A DNA stretch of 64,000 nt from Agroathelia rolfsii (GCA_018343915.1 JABRWF010000008.1:2294001-2358000); one strand, 5' to 3'. Counted from the stretch's first letter, positions 22,630-34,556 are shown. The notes: generated from the sequence alone by a model not told the origin. A program made the numbers and translations.

Positions 22630-25400
22630 TTGCATGTTGATAATGGCATGCCATGTCTTTGGACTGCTATATATACACTTTTGTTGATAGATCTTCATCA
22701 AGACATCGTCTCTAATGTCTCATGTCTCGCACATTTGCAGTTTCGCAAGCCAGTCGCCCATCTTCATCCAATGGGATGTCGAGATTCCTATTATAGTATT
22801 ACTAATCGCTTATTACAAACTGAAGGTTATTGCGTACATAGGCTTTCCTCGGGCTGATGGTTCTTTCTCGATGGCAGGGTCGCTACACTCACAGCCGTCT
22901 TTCCTATCATAAGCTTGATAGACTATGAGAAATGGGCTGTGTCAAGCCTACCAATTGAATAGCACACATATAGTCTTTCTAATCACTCAGGTTATCTAGG
23001 GGCCACAAATCCGACAACTCCCCACTCCTCGGGTTACTGCTTTGAACAGATCCTTTGCATCAAACACCATTCTCCCTCATACAATGCTCTCTGCTAATTC
23101 CAATACCGGCTTCACTGCGCTCCAGACGTAAATGCAATTTTTTAGATTGAATTTTATTCCCTTAATGACACATTTGCAACTTTAGGTCTACTCTCGATTA
23201 CCTTTTTGTCGTTTCCGTTGGTGTGTTATGGTAGCCATGGAGAAAATATGGCCGACTTCTGTTGATAAATTCCTGCAGCTTTGCTCTCTTACGACCATAT
23301 TCTGACATTTGGACTCGAAATTCGCCTGATATGGCGCCGGCCATTTCACACAGTCACAATTGCCTTCCTTGTCAACCGTTACTTATCTTTGATTGTCAAT
23401 TTTGCCAGGCTTGTTGCTGTGTCCAAGCCACTGACATCCAGAGTATTTTTCTTCATTTTTTCACTAAGTAGGACATCTAATAACTGCATTATTGTAGTGG
23501 TGGGAACTGGTTTTCCAGCACGCCATGCTGGTGTCATTACTCAAGTGCAGAGCTCTAGGTGCAATATTGTCAGCGCTAGCTACAACTCTTTTATGTTTGT
23601 GCCCCAAATTCTTATATGGGGTAAGATAAAAGATACCTTTTATGCCCCAGTTGCATCGTTGGTTTATACTATTGAATATAGGCTTGCAGCTCTGGCGTAT
23701 TTCAGCACTATATAACCACCAGAAGACATTTATCCGCACTATGATACCATTCTTTCTATTATGCATGGGCACCAGCTTGGTAAGCTATATTAGCAGTACC
23801 AAAATTCCGGACATTTAATCCTTTAGGATAATAGTGGGCACTTTCAATCGCCTTAAGTCAACCAACTATTTACCAATACGGCTGTATACCTATATCTAAT
23901 GATGTTTCTTTGTGAGTAAGCATGCATTAGAGCAATATCCATTGTATCTCTGGCTTCTAACTGTGAATCTAATGCTTTTTTTTTGGGGGGGGGGGGATAT
24001 TCATTTATGACTGTATTTTGGTTAATTTTGTCACCATGAGTTGTAAGTGTATAAACCTAGAATGATGATCACCTAGTGTACCTCGGGTCCTCATAAAAGT
24101 TCTATTAGCTGCAAAATTTTACTGGGTTTTCATGCTCATATGGGAACTATCTATGGTCTCGCTAACTGTTAGAAAGACATGGAAAATGGCTCGAATCTTG
24201 CGCAATCTGTATGGGAGACCGTTTCTCAGTACAATTATGTTTCGAGATGGTAAGGATTTCCTTCTGTAGTACGGTCCACACTGTTGCTAATTTCTGGGGA
24301 ATGATATCAGGCCTCATATATTTCTTGTTCGTTATGTTCTTGAATGTTTCACGGCACAAATAACTGATGTAGTGTATAGGATAATAGCATTATTCTATCT
24401 TTTGAATATTGTGACATATTTTGTACGTATCTTGCCGGATGTAAAATTGTTGCGCATTTATTGACAGATATTATTTTCCAGACAAGCAATGTGTGTCACC
24501 ATGACCCAAATATACATCCAAGAACTTTAGCCCTGATATGTTTCATCGCTTTCCAAAGCCCTCATTCTTCCCTGGTTCATTTACCTGGCTATCAGGATGG
24601 TAAGTCTGACATCTATCTCTCTATCCTTTGAAGTAGAATGGAAAACCTGAAAACTCTGCTTTGGACAGTATACTGATTGCAATGTCATCGCGCATTGTAC
24701 TGAACCTGAGAGAGAATATGGATGCAGCCATTGTTAGCAGTGATGAGGAGCATGACACTGCGAACATCATCATGACTAACATTGTTTTTCAACAATTGGA
24801 AAATCCTGACTGGGATGCATAGGGCTTTTTCTACCGGTATGTATACATTAACTTGTTTAAACAAAGCCCCGAATTGATTGGACACTAAATATATAACAGT
24901 ATATATATATAACACTCTTTTATACATTCCAACCACATCGGTGAAGGTGGTTTGCCGATCTGAGTGGCAACTGCAGTAGGCTCTCATTGATTTAATGCCT
25001 TATATATGTATGATCTGGCCCAACTGGACTCAAGCGATACGTGACATTATAATAAATTAGCACTGGTACTGCTCCAAAGAGCCGTACAAATATAGTCTAA
25101 GGATAATTCACAACATGGCGGCAAGCCAACAGTGAAAGGCGTAGGTAACTCCAAGTCGAAGTCATCGATTGCCAGTTGGTTTTCCATCCTTGCACAGCCA
25201 TGGTTGTTGTATATATAAGCAGTAAATCACAATGCCGGTGTACAAAATAAGACAATTCCTACGAGGTATGGCATTTGATCTTGGTCTTTATAGTGTAATA
25301 CACAGTGCAATGTTGTTTGAGCGTGCAGCCAAGCAGAAATCATATCGATTTTCATGAGCAATGATGCCTATCCCATAAATACTCAAACTACTAAATTTTG
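22630..25400 (+). repeat. DUF6533 repeat unit C (right arm, inner; inverted)
   Basis: Reverse-orientation copy of units A and B. It starts abruptly at the conserved 5' block (ATGCCATGTCTTTGGACTGC, about 22650) and runs through the gene (23034-24822) and 3' flank to the GGCGTAGGTAACTCCAAGTC block near 25140. It then continues into flank equivalent to about 9400-9540. It is the most degraded of the four copies. Confidence 0.8.
23034..24822 (+). pseudogene. DUF6533 domain protein, copy C (degenerate)
   Basis: Same exon order as copies A and B. The core YDHILTFGLEIRLIWRRPF is intact near 23290-23350 and the C-terminal exon ends near 24822. Two lesions relative to the sisters are visible. The start codon position reads TTG instead of ATG at about 23034 (TTGAACAGATCC versus ATGAACATATCC). 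A 7-bp deletion near 24440 (CCGGATGTAAAA versus CCGGACTCCGAATGTAGAA) shifts the frame between the YFVRILP segment and the last exon. A downstream ATG (MLSANSN) could still start translation, so complete loss of expression is inferred, not shown. Confidence 0.7.
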
Positions 25401-26193
25401 ACTATTCAATACAGCTGGATTAATCCTGATCTAAGTCTTATCATCTTCCGAGTTGTTACTAGGCTGGACCCTTGATGCAAGCCTAATGATGCTTCCACTA
25501 TGGCGTATGCTAATATCTTGAAAACTGAGTATCAGAGCTTAATGTATATCAGGATAGTCACCGGTGACAAAAGTTTATGCTACTTATAGCTATCTTCTCA
25601 TTATATTGATCACGGCAATGTTTACGGCCAAAAGCTTCCAGGGAATTTCCACTCTTTGAAATTTTGTGGTAGTAAAAGTGCTTTTTGGTTATTTAATTAC
25701 CCTTGGCAGAATAAATGGGGCAATGCGTGTCATTATTCTTGCCATGGACAGTATACTTCCAGTAGGATACTACTAGTAGTGCATGCTGTAACAGTGACTC
25801 ATCCGTTTATCCGCGTCAGCGCGTCGATGCAGAGACAAGCAGAATTCAATCTAGCTTTTCATTTATTACTGGCTCGCTTTTGTCACATGGATTGTGTCGC
25901 CGCTACTTTTCCTTAGACAGATTCCCACGTTTGTTGGATGCTCACTCGGCTCGGAGTCTCGGGCTGCAGCGCGTCGGTAGGATAGTGTTTCAGCAGCCAA
26001 ATTAGGAATGGACACAAATGGTGATGCTAGTATACTTACGTACTGGTACGCTATGTCTGTGGGCTGCTATATATACACTTTTTCTGATAGATTTTTATTG
26101 ACAAGAAATCGTCTCTAATATATCATGCCTTGCGCATCTGCAGTTTGGCAAGCCAGTCGCACATGTTGATACAATTAGATGTAGAGACTGCTA

Positions 26194-26398
26194 TGTTGGA
26201 ATAGCAATCCATAGCTATGGAGTATGTGTGACTCAGTCACAGTCACGCATAGTGTGACATAGCATTTAGAGTAGCTGTGCATTGTAGTTTGTACTGCATC
26301 ATTTTGTCGGCGTACCGTGACCAAGTACAATGACAAGCAGAATAATATCTTGCTTTTTATATTGATTTTGGCTGGCTGGCTCGCTCGATAAAATAACA
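26194..26398. mobile_element. Solo LTR, 205 bp
   Basis: Begins TGTTGGAATAGCAATCCATAG and ends AAAATAACA (TG...CA). It has a perfect 5-bp target duplication TGCTA at 26189-26193 and 26399-26403. The sister copies (for example 8540 read on the minus strand) show the uninterrupted GACCGCTATTATGG site. A second copy of the same family lies at 57422-57615. No internal domain is adjacent. Confidence 0.85.
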
Positions 26399-26407
26399 TG
26401 CTATTAT

Positions 26408-26707
26408 TGTTGAAATCACGAGCTTATCATGACGTGTCACGAATGTAACGAACGCCTGTTATAGGCAAGTCTCCTTATTTGTTCTTCTACCGTATGTATG
26501 AGTTTTTCCTATCTCTTCGTGTTTCTACTGTACAACTTTCTTTTGCTCTTATGCTTCACTGTCATGGCCACTTTACCAGTCTACATGTACTACAATGTGC
26601 AGTGTCTCTTGTGTGTTTATTTGTCTTGTCTGATTTAAATCCGACACTCCGGTGCTGCTCGATTCTCTTGCGTCACGCGTTACCCGCCGGTATCATTTCC
26701 TTTTAGA
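26408..26707. mobile_element. Probable second LTR-like insertion, 300 bp
   Basis: Extra sequence relative to sister copies, running from TGTTGAAATCACGAGC to CCTTTTAGA and flanked by ATTAT at 26403-26407 and 26708-26712. It starts TG but ends GA rather than CA, so either the terminal base has mutated or it is another element class. It sits immediately next to the preceding solo LTR and overlaps its target duplication by one base, so it inserted afterwards. Confidence 0.6.
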
Positions 26708-26719
26708 ATTATGGCCTTA

Positions 26720-29284
26720 CTAATCACTTGTTACAAGCTGAAGGCTACTGTCTACGCAGGGTTTCCTCAGACTGACGGTTCTTCCTCTATTGCAGGGTTG
26801 CCATTATATTATGATTAACCTCACAATCGTCTTTTCTATCGTAGGTTTGATAGTTTATGATAAATGGGCTGTGTCAAGACTAGTAATTGAATAGTGCTTA
26901 CATACTCTTTCTGATCACTCAAGTTATCCAGGGACAACAGCAGCTGCGCGACACCAAATCCGACAAATCCCCACTCCTCGGGTTACTGTTATGAACATAT
27001 CCTTTGCATCAAACACTATTCTCCCTCATACAATGCTCTCTGCCAATCCCAATACCGGCTTCACTGCCCTCCAGACGTAAATGCTTTTTTTTTTAAAAAA
27101 AAAAAAAAATTCTCTCAGCAACACATTTTGCAACTTTAGGTCTACTCTCGATTACCTCTTTGTTGTTTCATTGGGTGTGTTATCGTAGCTGTAGAGAGAG
27201 GTATAGCTGACCTCCGCTGATAAATACCTGCAGCTTTTCTCTCTTACGACCATATTCTGACATTTGGACTCGAAATTCGCCTGATATGGCGCCGGCCATT
27301 TCACACAGTCACAATTGTCTTCCTCGTCAACCGCTACTTATCTTTGATTGTCAATTTTGCCAGGCTTGTTGCTGTGTCCAAGCCACTGACATCTAGAGTA
27401 TTCTTCCTCACTTCCTCACTAAGTAGGACATCTAATAACTGCATTATTGTAGTGGTGGGAACTGGTTTTCCAGCACGCCATGCTAGTGTCATTACTCAAG
27501 TGCAGAGCTCTAGGTGCAACATTGTTAGCGCTACCTACAACTCTTTTACGCTTGCGTTGCAATTTACTACATGGGGTGATGAAAGAAACATTTTATGCCC
27601 CAGTCTCATCGTTGGTTTATACTGTTGAATATAGGCTTGCAGCTCTGGCGTGTTTCAGCACTATATAACCACCAGAAAGCATTTATCCGTGCTATGATAC
27701 CATTTTTTCTGTTATGTGTGGGCATCGGTTTGGTAAGCTATGTTACCAGTTCCGAAGTTCCGGGAATTTAATTCATTTGGATAATAGTGGTCACTTACAA
27801 TCGGCTTAAGTCGACCAGTTATTTACCAATATGGTTGTATACCCGCACATAATAATGTTTCTCCGTGAGTAAGCATATTTTTGTGCAATGTCTGTTGTAT
27901 CTCTAGCTCCTAACTGATTTTTTTTTGGGAAAAAATATTCAATTATAACTGTATTTTTGTTTACTTTGTCACTATAAGTTGTAAGTGTATCAGCGTCAAG
28001 CAATGGCTATTAGCACCTAGTGTACCTGGGGTCCTCATAAGATTCTATTAGCTGGAAAATCTTACTTAGTTTCCGTGCTAATGTGGGAGCTATTTATGGT
28101 CTCTCTAACAGTTCGAAAGACGTGGAAAATGGCTCGAATCTCGCGCGATTTGTATGGGAAGCCGTTTCTCAGTACAATTATGTTTCGAGATGGTAAGGAT
28201 TTCCTTCTGTAGTACGGTCCATACTGCTACTAATTTCTGGGGAATAATATCAGGCCTCATATATTTCCTGTTCGTTATGTTCTTGAATATTTCACGGCAC
28301 AGATAACTGATGTAGTGTATAGGACAATAGCATTATTCTATCTTTTGAATATTGTGACATATTTTGTACGTATTTTTCCGGACTCCGAATGTAGAATCAT
28401 TGCATATTTATTGATAGATATTCTTTTCTAGACAAGCAATGTGTGTCATCATGACCAAAATAAGCATCCAAGAACTTTAGCCCTGATACGTTTCGTCGCT
28501 TTCCAAAGCCCTCATTTTTCCCTGGTTCATTTTTCTGGCTATCAAGCAGGTAAGTCTGTCATTTGTCTCTATCCTTTGAAGTAGAATGGAAAACCTGAAA
28601 ACTCTGCTTTGGACAGTATACTGATTGCAATGTCATCGCGCATTGTACTGAACCTGAGAGAGAATATGGATGCAGCCATTGTTAGCGGTGATGAGGAGCA
28701 CAACACTGTGGACATCATCATGACTGACATCATTTTTCAACAATTGGAAAATCCTGACTGGGATGTGTAGGGTTTTTTCTACCGGTATGTATACATTAGC
28801 CTGTTTAAACAAAGCCTCGAATTGATTGGAAAACACTCTTGCTATGCATTTCAATCACATCGGTGAAGGTGGTTTGCCAATCTGAGTGGCAACCTTAGTA
28901 GGCTCTTGTTAATTTAATGCTATATATATGTAGGATCTGGCTCAACTGGGCTCAGGCGATACGTGACATTATAATAATTAGCACTGGCACTGCTACAAGG
29001 AGCCGTACAAGTATAGTCTAAGGATAATTCATAACACTGCGGTAAGTCAACAGTAAAAGGCGTAGGTAACTCCAAGTCGAAGTCATCGATTGCCAGTTGG
29101 TTTTTAATCCTTGCTCAGCCATGGTTGTTGTATATATAAGCAGTAAATCACAATGCCGGTGCACAAAATAAGGCAATTCCTACAAGCTATGGCATTTGGA
29201 CTTGATCTGTATAGAGTAATGCACGGCGTAGTGTTGTTTGAGCGTGCATTTGAGCAGAAATCATGTCAATTGTCATAAGCAATG
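26720..29284 (+). repeat. DUF6533 repeat unit D (right arm, outer; inverted)
   Basis: Reverse-orientation copy including the gene and 3' flank (TTAATTTAATGCTATATAT near 28910, GGCGTAGGTAACTCCAAGTC near 29058), continuing to about 29284. There it meets sequence related to the insertion at 5692-5932. This marks the outer end of the right arm. Confidence 0.8.
26991..28770 (+). CDS. DUF6533 domain membrane protein, copy D (multi-exon)
   Basis: Start ATG at 26991 opens MNISFASNTILPHTML. The diagnostic LTFGLEIRLIWRRPF segment lies near 27255-27300, followed by the RYLSLIVNFARLVAVS helix. Exons equivalent to LQLWRVSALYNHKKAFI (about 27630-27690), VRKTWKMARISRDLYG-KPFLSTIMFRDG (about 28108-28195), ALFYLLNIVTYFV (about 28330-28370) and the NLREN...NPDWDV tail ending TAG (28768-28770) are present. 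It lacks the 7-bp deletion of copy C and keeps the ATG. An A-rich tract (27089-27108) lies in intron 1. Multi-pass membrane protein of unknown function; some exon edges are unresolved. Confidence 0.72.
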
Positions 29285-29736
29285 ATTAACATGTTAATAT
29301 TTGAGTCCGAATATTTGAGGCGCCTTGGCAAGCGTCGTCGATTGGGACGTTGTGTGCGGTGTAGTGATGCTCATATGTCCAAGTTTCATCTTCGCAACAG
29401 CTCTATGATTGTTCCCGTTGGCTTTCATTGATTACTCATGTGGGGTGACGCGTCCACAACATTACATTAATATTTGCCCAACTTGGACCCATATACTGTC
29501 CTTTTCAACATGGATTGCGGACAAGGATGACAAAGAGCCATCTCGTAAACAATTCCGTGTTACGGCGACTGAATTCCTACTTAATGGACGTTGAGAATTA
29601 TCATTGACAACACTACAAAGTTTCTCTTTTCACGAACCCATCTCCTATCAACACCTATAAATCACTTGAGTTATTATACCGGCAACAGTGTATCTTATTT
29701 CTGGGGCAAATTGCGGCATTGGTATTTATTAGCCCT
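29285..29736. other. Repeat edge and intergenic
   Basis: 29285-29330 is the reverse complement of the right end of the 5692-5932 insertion. The rest shows no recognisable gene; a 60-residue ORF at 29409-29594 has no ATG and no family resemblance. Confidence 0.45.
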
Positions 29737-30675
29737 GCTCTTGTAATATATGCTCTGAACGCCATCACTCGGATAAGATTGGGATTTGCGAGAGCGCTTG
29801 TAAAGCGCGATAACGCCGTTGTGTTTGCGAGAGCTCGTGATCCGACACATGCCATCGAATTAGAAGCTCTTTCAAAGGAGTTCCCTGGAAAGCTTCATAT
29901 AGTAAAGCTGATGAGGCCAATAACAAGGCCGCCGTTGGGGGAATAAAAGCAAAGGCTGGAAGGCTGGATGTCGTCATTGCAAACGCAGGTAATCTTGCGG
30001 TTGATCGGCTGTCGATGTTACATTTTCAGGGCTGATAAATTGTGAAAAGGTATTAATGAATTACTCATCGCTTGAAACTTCAGCACAAGCTATGAAAGAT
30101 CACTACAAGGTATATCAGAGAGGGACACTTGATCAACCCACTGGAACCCTTAATAATCGATCGTGACCCAGGTCAACACCATTGGACCGCTTATACTTTT
30201 CCAAGCTTCCTATGCCTATGCACTGCTCAAGTCCGGCACCCAAGTTTGTGGTTATCTCTTCTCGGGCGGGCAGCATTGCCATGGACCAACATTCGGCGGC
30301 GGGGTATCGTATGGTGCATCCGTCTGGGGTGAACTTCCTTTGTCGAGAGCTGCATTTCGAAAACGACGGTTTAAGTGAGGTTCATTGATAGCTTTGTTAT
30401 CCTGGGGTATAAGCCGATCCCTTCGTCCAGTCGTGTTCCCTTTATGCCCAGGACCCGTAGATACTGATATGTGTATGTCATCATTTGGTGATAATCTTGG
30501 TGTGTTAATACTGACTGTGACTCAAGCTCTTCCCGCCCAGGAGCTCTTAAAGAATTTAACATTTATATCCGTTGACCAAGCAGTGAGCCAAATGTTTCCT
30601 ACCATGGATAATGCCACGCGGCCCGAGGCTGGACCAGCTTTCCACTCCATTGAAGGCGATATTTTACCGTGGTGA
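29737..30675 (+). pseudogene. Degenerate short-chain dehydrogenase/reductase (SDR)
   Basis: Recognisable as a classical SDR (NAD(P)-dependent oxidoreductase, Rossmann fold). Segments in order are LGFARALVKRDNAVVFARARD, GRLDVVIANAG (about 29955-29990), GPLILFQASYA, KFVVISSRAGSIA (about 30240-30280), VNFLCRELHFENDGL (about 30330-30373), FPLCPGPVDTDM (about 30440-30475) and the C-terminus IEGDILPW. Decay is extensive. The cofactor motif TGxxxGxG reads NAITRIRLG, with glycines lost. Frameshifts occur near 29903, 30230 and 30310. The catalytic YxxxK region reads YGASV in its best frame, without Lys. No ATG precedes the first segment. Non-functional. Confidence 0.8.
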
Positions 30676-32016
30676 AGAGGATATACTTCTTATTTGGCAA
30701 TAATAACACTAAGCACCGAGATCCATGAATAATACTCATGTAACTAGCACTAGTATGATGTAAAATTCTAAATAGGATTGCAGATAATGGATACAGGCAA
30801 GCGTAATTTACCCGTTCATGCCAGTGCAATTGTTATCTAAGCCAATTCACTAAGCCTAAATTCCACTAATCACCCTGGTCTTAACCTCTACACCGCATTA
30901 CACCGTTTTCTATCTTATCGGAAAAAAATCAAAAGCCTATACGGATTTCGTCTCAGAACCTTGAAATCTTATACTTATACACGGCGAGGGTGTCCTTGGA
31001 GACTCGAATTTCAAGTTAGCCAAGGATGTGTATTGCGTATGTGCGATACGAGAATATAGCTTTTACGCCCAGGCTTTTAGTGACCAGTTAGAAACGCGAC
31101 TAAAGGCTTCTATACGAATTAGGTGTAGCCTGGCGATGGATCTTTGCAGCTCGGCGGCATCGTGACGCTACTCACTGGCAATGCAGTACTTCAGAAAAAA
31201 AAAGTATCTTTTGGCACAGGCCAAAGTGCGTCTCACTGAAATGGCATCACACTGGACATATTAGTAGTACATCAGGCATCAAAATTAGCTATAAGAAGTC
31301 TAACCTCCGTTGATTTCAGGCTTCAGTTTTCATGGAGGATCTTGATGATTAACAACTATAGACTTCTGATTGATTGTTATTCTCCAGCAACATGCCGGAA
31401 AAAGGGCTGGGAGAAATGAGTGTTAGCATGTTCAAAGTAAAATATGAATATTCGGTAGATATTGCTAATGAACTGACAAGATAGGGTGACACCACTAGCC
31501 CAGAACGCTTTGCTGAAACGGTTTCACTTGAAGTATAATAATAAATAAGGCGTCAACACCCCAGAATAGCTGTAAGATTCCTATTGTAACTACTCCTAGT
31601 ATATCTGGACCACGCAACACGATCCCATTAAGATCGAAGTAAATCAGAGAGACCACGTCTTGCAATGCTTCTCAGGCCCGTCTGATGGAAGTAAGTCAAT
31701 AACAGCACTGCGAGTTCTCTTTACCAAAATTAATCACATGTATTATTGTTTAAATCAGTCAGATGCCCTATCAGTGCCATGGGACAGCATGATAGCATGG
31801 TGTGCTTTAGTGCGATCGTCCACGGGTATGCTATCAGTTACGTCCATAAGGTGAGAGTTACGTAATGATTTAATTTGCTTTTTGAGTACTACGTATGCTA
31901 TATCAATTACAGACCGGTACTGTCGAACATTACATTTTACGATATTCTTTCTCTATCTAGTGTGGGTATATAAAGTCTCAATATCTACCTGAGGATAAAC
32001 AAGCCTGAGAAACACA
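30676..32016. other. Intergenic, no gene recognised
   Basis: No family-like ORF. A TATA-like GGGTATATAAAG at about 31964-31975 precedes the GH28 remnant and may be its former promoter. Confidence 0.45.
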
Positions 32017-33785
32017 ATAACTGTTCAGCTTATTCTCACTAAACTGCTATTTTTGCTAATATTTTTCTATCTTGTAAACCCTGCTAATGCGACGTCTGTA
32101 TGGGAGGAAGGACTGGCAATAACTACGAAGGACGCACCACACCATAGTTGTGCTTCAAATACTTGTCAGCTAACGCCCCTATTCCCTGGAAAAGATGATA
32201 CGAATAATTTAAGCTTGGATATTACCCGCATATCAAGTCTAATCATGCACCGCCGAAAGGTTCTTGCGGCCGTCTCTGAATGCGGCATTGGTGGCACTAT
32301 AAATTTGAATCTGGCGATTTCAACATAACGAGGTCGGCTCGATTCCTAATAGGACTCGGATCGTTATGATACCATGTTCTGATGACGTTCATGTATAGGC
32401 AGATGACCTGGAACCTGAGCTCGGCAGTGATTGAATTACATGGCTATCTCAACGTACTTAGGGGCCTCATTTGACCGACATTATACCTCCGTAATAATCC
32501 CAGCTGTCTAGTTTAAACCAAATATGCAGTATTGGTTAAACTCAAACAATACATATGATGTTGTTTTCCTTCAGAGCCAGCCATCGTGGTTCGTGGTCTC
32601 CGGACAAGACTTTTCCATAGACGCATTCAACACAGGTGGCATACAGGGTAACGGTTAGGTATGTTGACATTTACTTGGTCTCTTGTTATTGCCTTTGGTT
32701 GTTCTTTTGATAAAATATAACGGCCCTGGTGTGATTACTTTACAACAGTCACTCGTGAGGATGGAGATCGTCAGCCAATCTCGCTCACTGTGTACGAAGC
32801 AGCAAATGCTGTCATTCGCAACTCCAGAATTGAGGTATGAGGTTATAACATGATTGAGAAGTGAGCTGCATGTTTATATCATTTCAGAGCCCTCCATTCT
32901 GGTCTAATGTAGTTGCCGATTCAGTCAGCGTCACATACGATGGGATGTTAGTGAATGCGACAAACACCAATTCAACTTTTTACGCTCAAGAGTACGTGCT
33001 CGTTTAGGTTTGGTTTGAGAATAATCCCAATTGTTGATATATGACAGCATCGTGCCCAATACTAATGGCATTGACACATCGCGTAGACAATGTCAAATTG
33101 CTCAACTAGGATGTACGCCTCATAACCCTTGTCAACTCTACTATGTCCGTCTCAAATTATCTAATGCAGATCACAAATGGGGATGGCTGCCTATCAATCA
33201 GAGGGGTGAGAGATATTTGTCATTACTAAGGAAGTCACCAATAACTATGTTCACTCTTTAGAATAGTACAAATCTCGAAGTCCGCAATATTACATGTCAT
33301 GGTGGAAATGGTATTGCTTTTGGGTCATTGGGTCAATATTATCAACTTGTAACCTTTAGTAGCCTGGACTCTAACCTGGATCATTATACAGCAGGATTTT
33401 GGGCTAAAAAATATGTCTTCCCACAGTATGAAATCGTTGTCAATGTCACCATGACTGATTTGAATGTGAGGTACTTTCCGTCCCAAAGTGGGTGCATACG
33501 TTAGCTCTCAATTTGAACTTGAAACAAAGGTGGTCCGCATCAATTCAAAGATACAGCCAAATATGAAATCTGGAGTTAGCCACTTTCCAGTGCTTGAATT
33601 TCATAATATGCTCAAAATCACATTTATTAGGTATATCTTAAGTCTCGGGATGGATCGATCAATGGTTCCTCGCATACTGGAGGAGGAGGAGGTAAAGGTA
33701 TCCTCAAGAACGTCACCCTTGACTCTGTCGTCCCGCAAATCTTTTTCACTAAGCACTTGTGGTTCAGCTGTATTAAATATTTGAG
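32017..33785 (+). pseudogene. GH28 polygalacturonase/rhamnogalacturonase remnant, N-terminal and central part
   Basis: Pectin-degrading GH28 beta-helix enzyme, decayed. Segments in order are signal-like LLFLLIFFYLVNPANA, SECGIGGTI (about 32275), MTWNLSSAVIELHGYL (about 32405), QPSWFVVSGQDFSIDAFN-TGGIQGNG (about 32577-32655), TREDGDRQPISLTVYEA (about 32750), PPFWSNVVADSVSVTYDGM, IVPNTNGID (about 33050), NGDGCLSIRG, ITCHGGNGIAFGSLGQY (about 33290-33345), KIQPNMKSGV and TGGGGGKGILKNVTLDSVV. Lesions: no ATG (an in-frame ATA lies at 32017), frameshifts near 32310 and 33085, the acceptor before the WCDYF exon missing, and TAG at 33107-33109 where family members have Trp. Key acidic residues are changed (NTN for NTD, GDG for GDD). 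The C-terminal part is missing here and found inverted downstream. Confidence 0.8.
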
Positions 33786-33921
33786 AACTGATACATAGTC
33801 TTCATCGGGCTACCTATCACAGATGCATATATTCACAGTAAGGGCAGTACATTTGATTGGTATCATTTTCTCTGCGGAAGCCTTATCCGCAAGATAATGG
33901 AGGCATACGAGCACAAGCAAA

Positions 33922-34330
33922 TTAACCAGGAATATCATGTTCTGGACAAAATACTCCAAACTTAACATTCGGGCCAGTAACATCAATGGCGTTTTTACAT
34001 GTGTATGTTGCATTCTCTCCACTCGGTGGGGATAGATCAAAATCGATGAAAGTGAGATTCGTGCATGGCGCATTGGACTACAGCCTAGGCTGACGACTAA
34101 ATGATCGTCCTTTTAATGCCAGTAATCGGCCCGCATTCGTGCTTGGCCATGTATGAAAGCAACTCAACGTTTATTTTCATTAGCACTCCCACTCCAATTC
34201 CGATATGTGACATCGGTGAACTGAAAATAGCTGGCGATGTCACCGCTTTCACCTCCGTTGGACTGATAAGTGTATACGGGGTGATTGACGCCCTCGGCCG
34301 TCAATAATTCTACGTTATATAGGTTCAATG
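33922..34330 (-). pseudogene. GH28 C-terminal part on the opposite strand (inverted segment)
   Basis: Read on the minus strand from about 34305, this gives GVNHPVYTYQSNGGESGDI, SYFQFTDVTYRNWSGSANEN, then after a gap NAPCTNLTFIDFDLSPPSGE and TYTCKNAIDVTGPNVKFG, and stops with FCPEHDIPG and TAA (33922-33924). These are the characteristic GH28 C-terminal strands (the VYxYQ(T/S)NGG strand, the F-x-D(V/L) strand, and the C-x-x-APC strand). They begin about where the plus-strand remnant ends, so together they would make one enzyme if one segment were flipped. No separate N-terminal part exists on the minus strand. Confidence 0.75.
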
Positions 34331-34556
34331 AGGAAATCGTAAGTACATGTATATCTATTGCTCATTAGTTGTAGCCGAGAAATCCCTCGATTGTTCATCA
34401 TCTACACGAGCCCCATTCCTGGTCAGACTGAATGCAACATGCATGGGCTGCATTTACACAGATTATAAAAGTAACTTTCCAAGTCATAGACGAGTCAAAT
34501 CTACCATCTTCTCTGACGGTCCTTATACTCTATACATGATAATATGGCTATATTGT

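Larger units (their letters stand above)
25400..26990. repeat. Flank between DUF6533 units C and D with two nested LTR insertions
   Basis: Mirrors 8280-9540 of the left arm: the conserved promoter-like block is at 26040-26190 and resumes at 26712-26810. It is split by LTR-like insertions at 26194-26398 and 26408-26707. No gene seen. Confidence 0.7.

Noticed and set aside
29409..29594. 61-residue ORF upstream of the SDR remnant
   Set aside because: No ATG and no resemblance to an SDR N-terminus.
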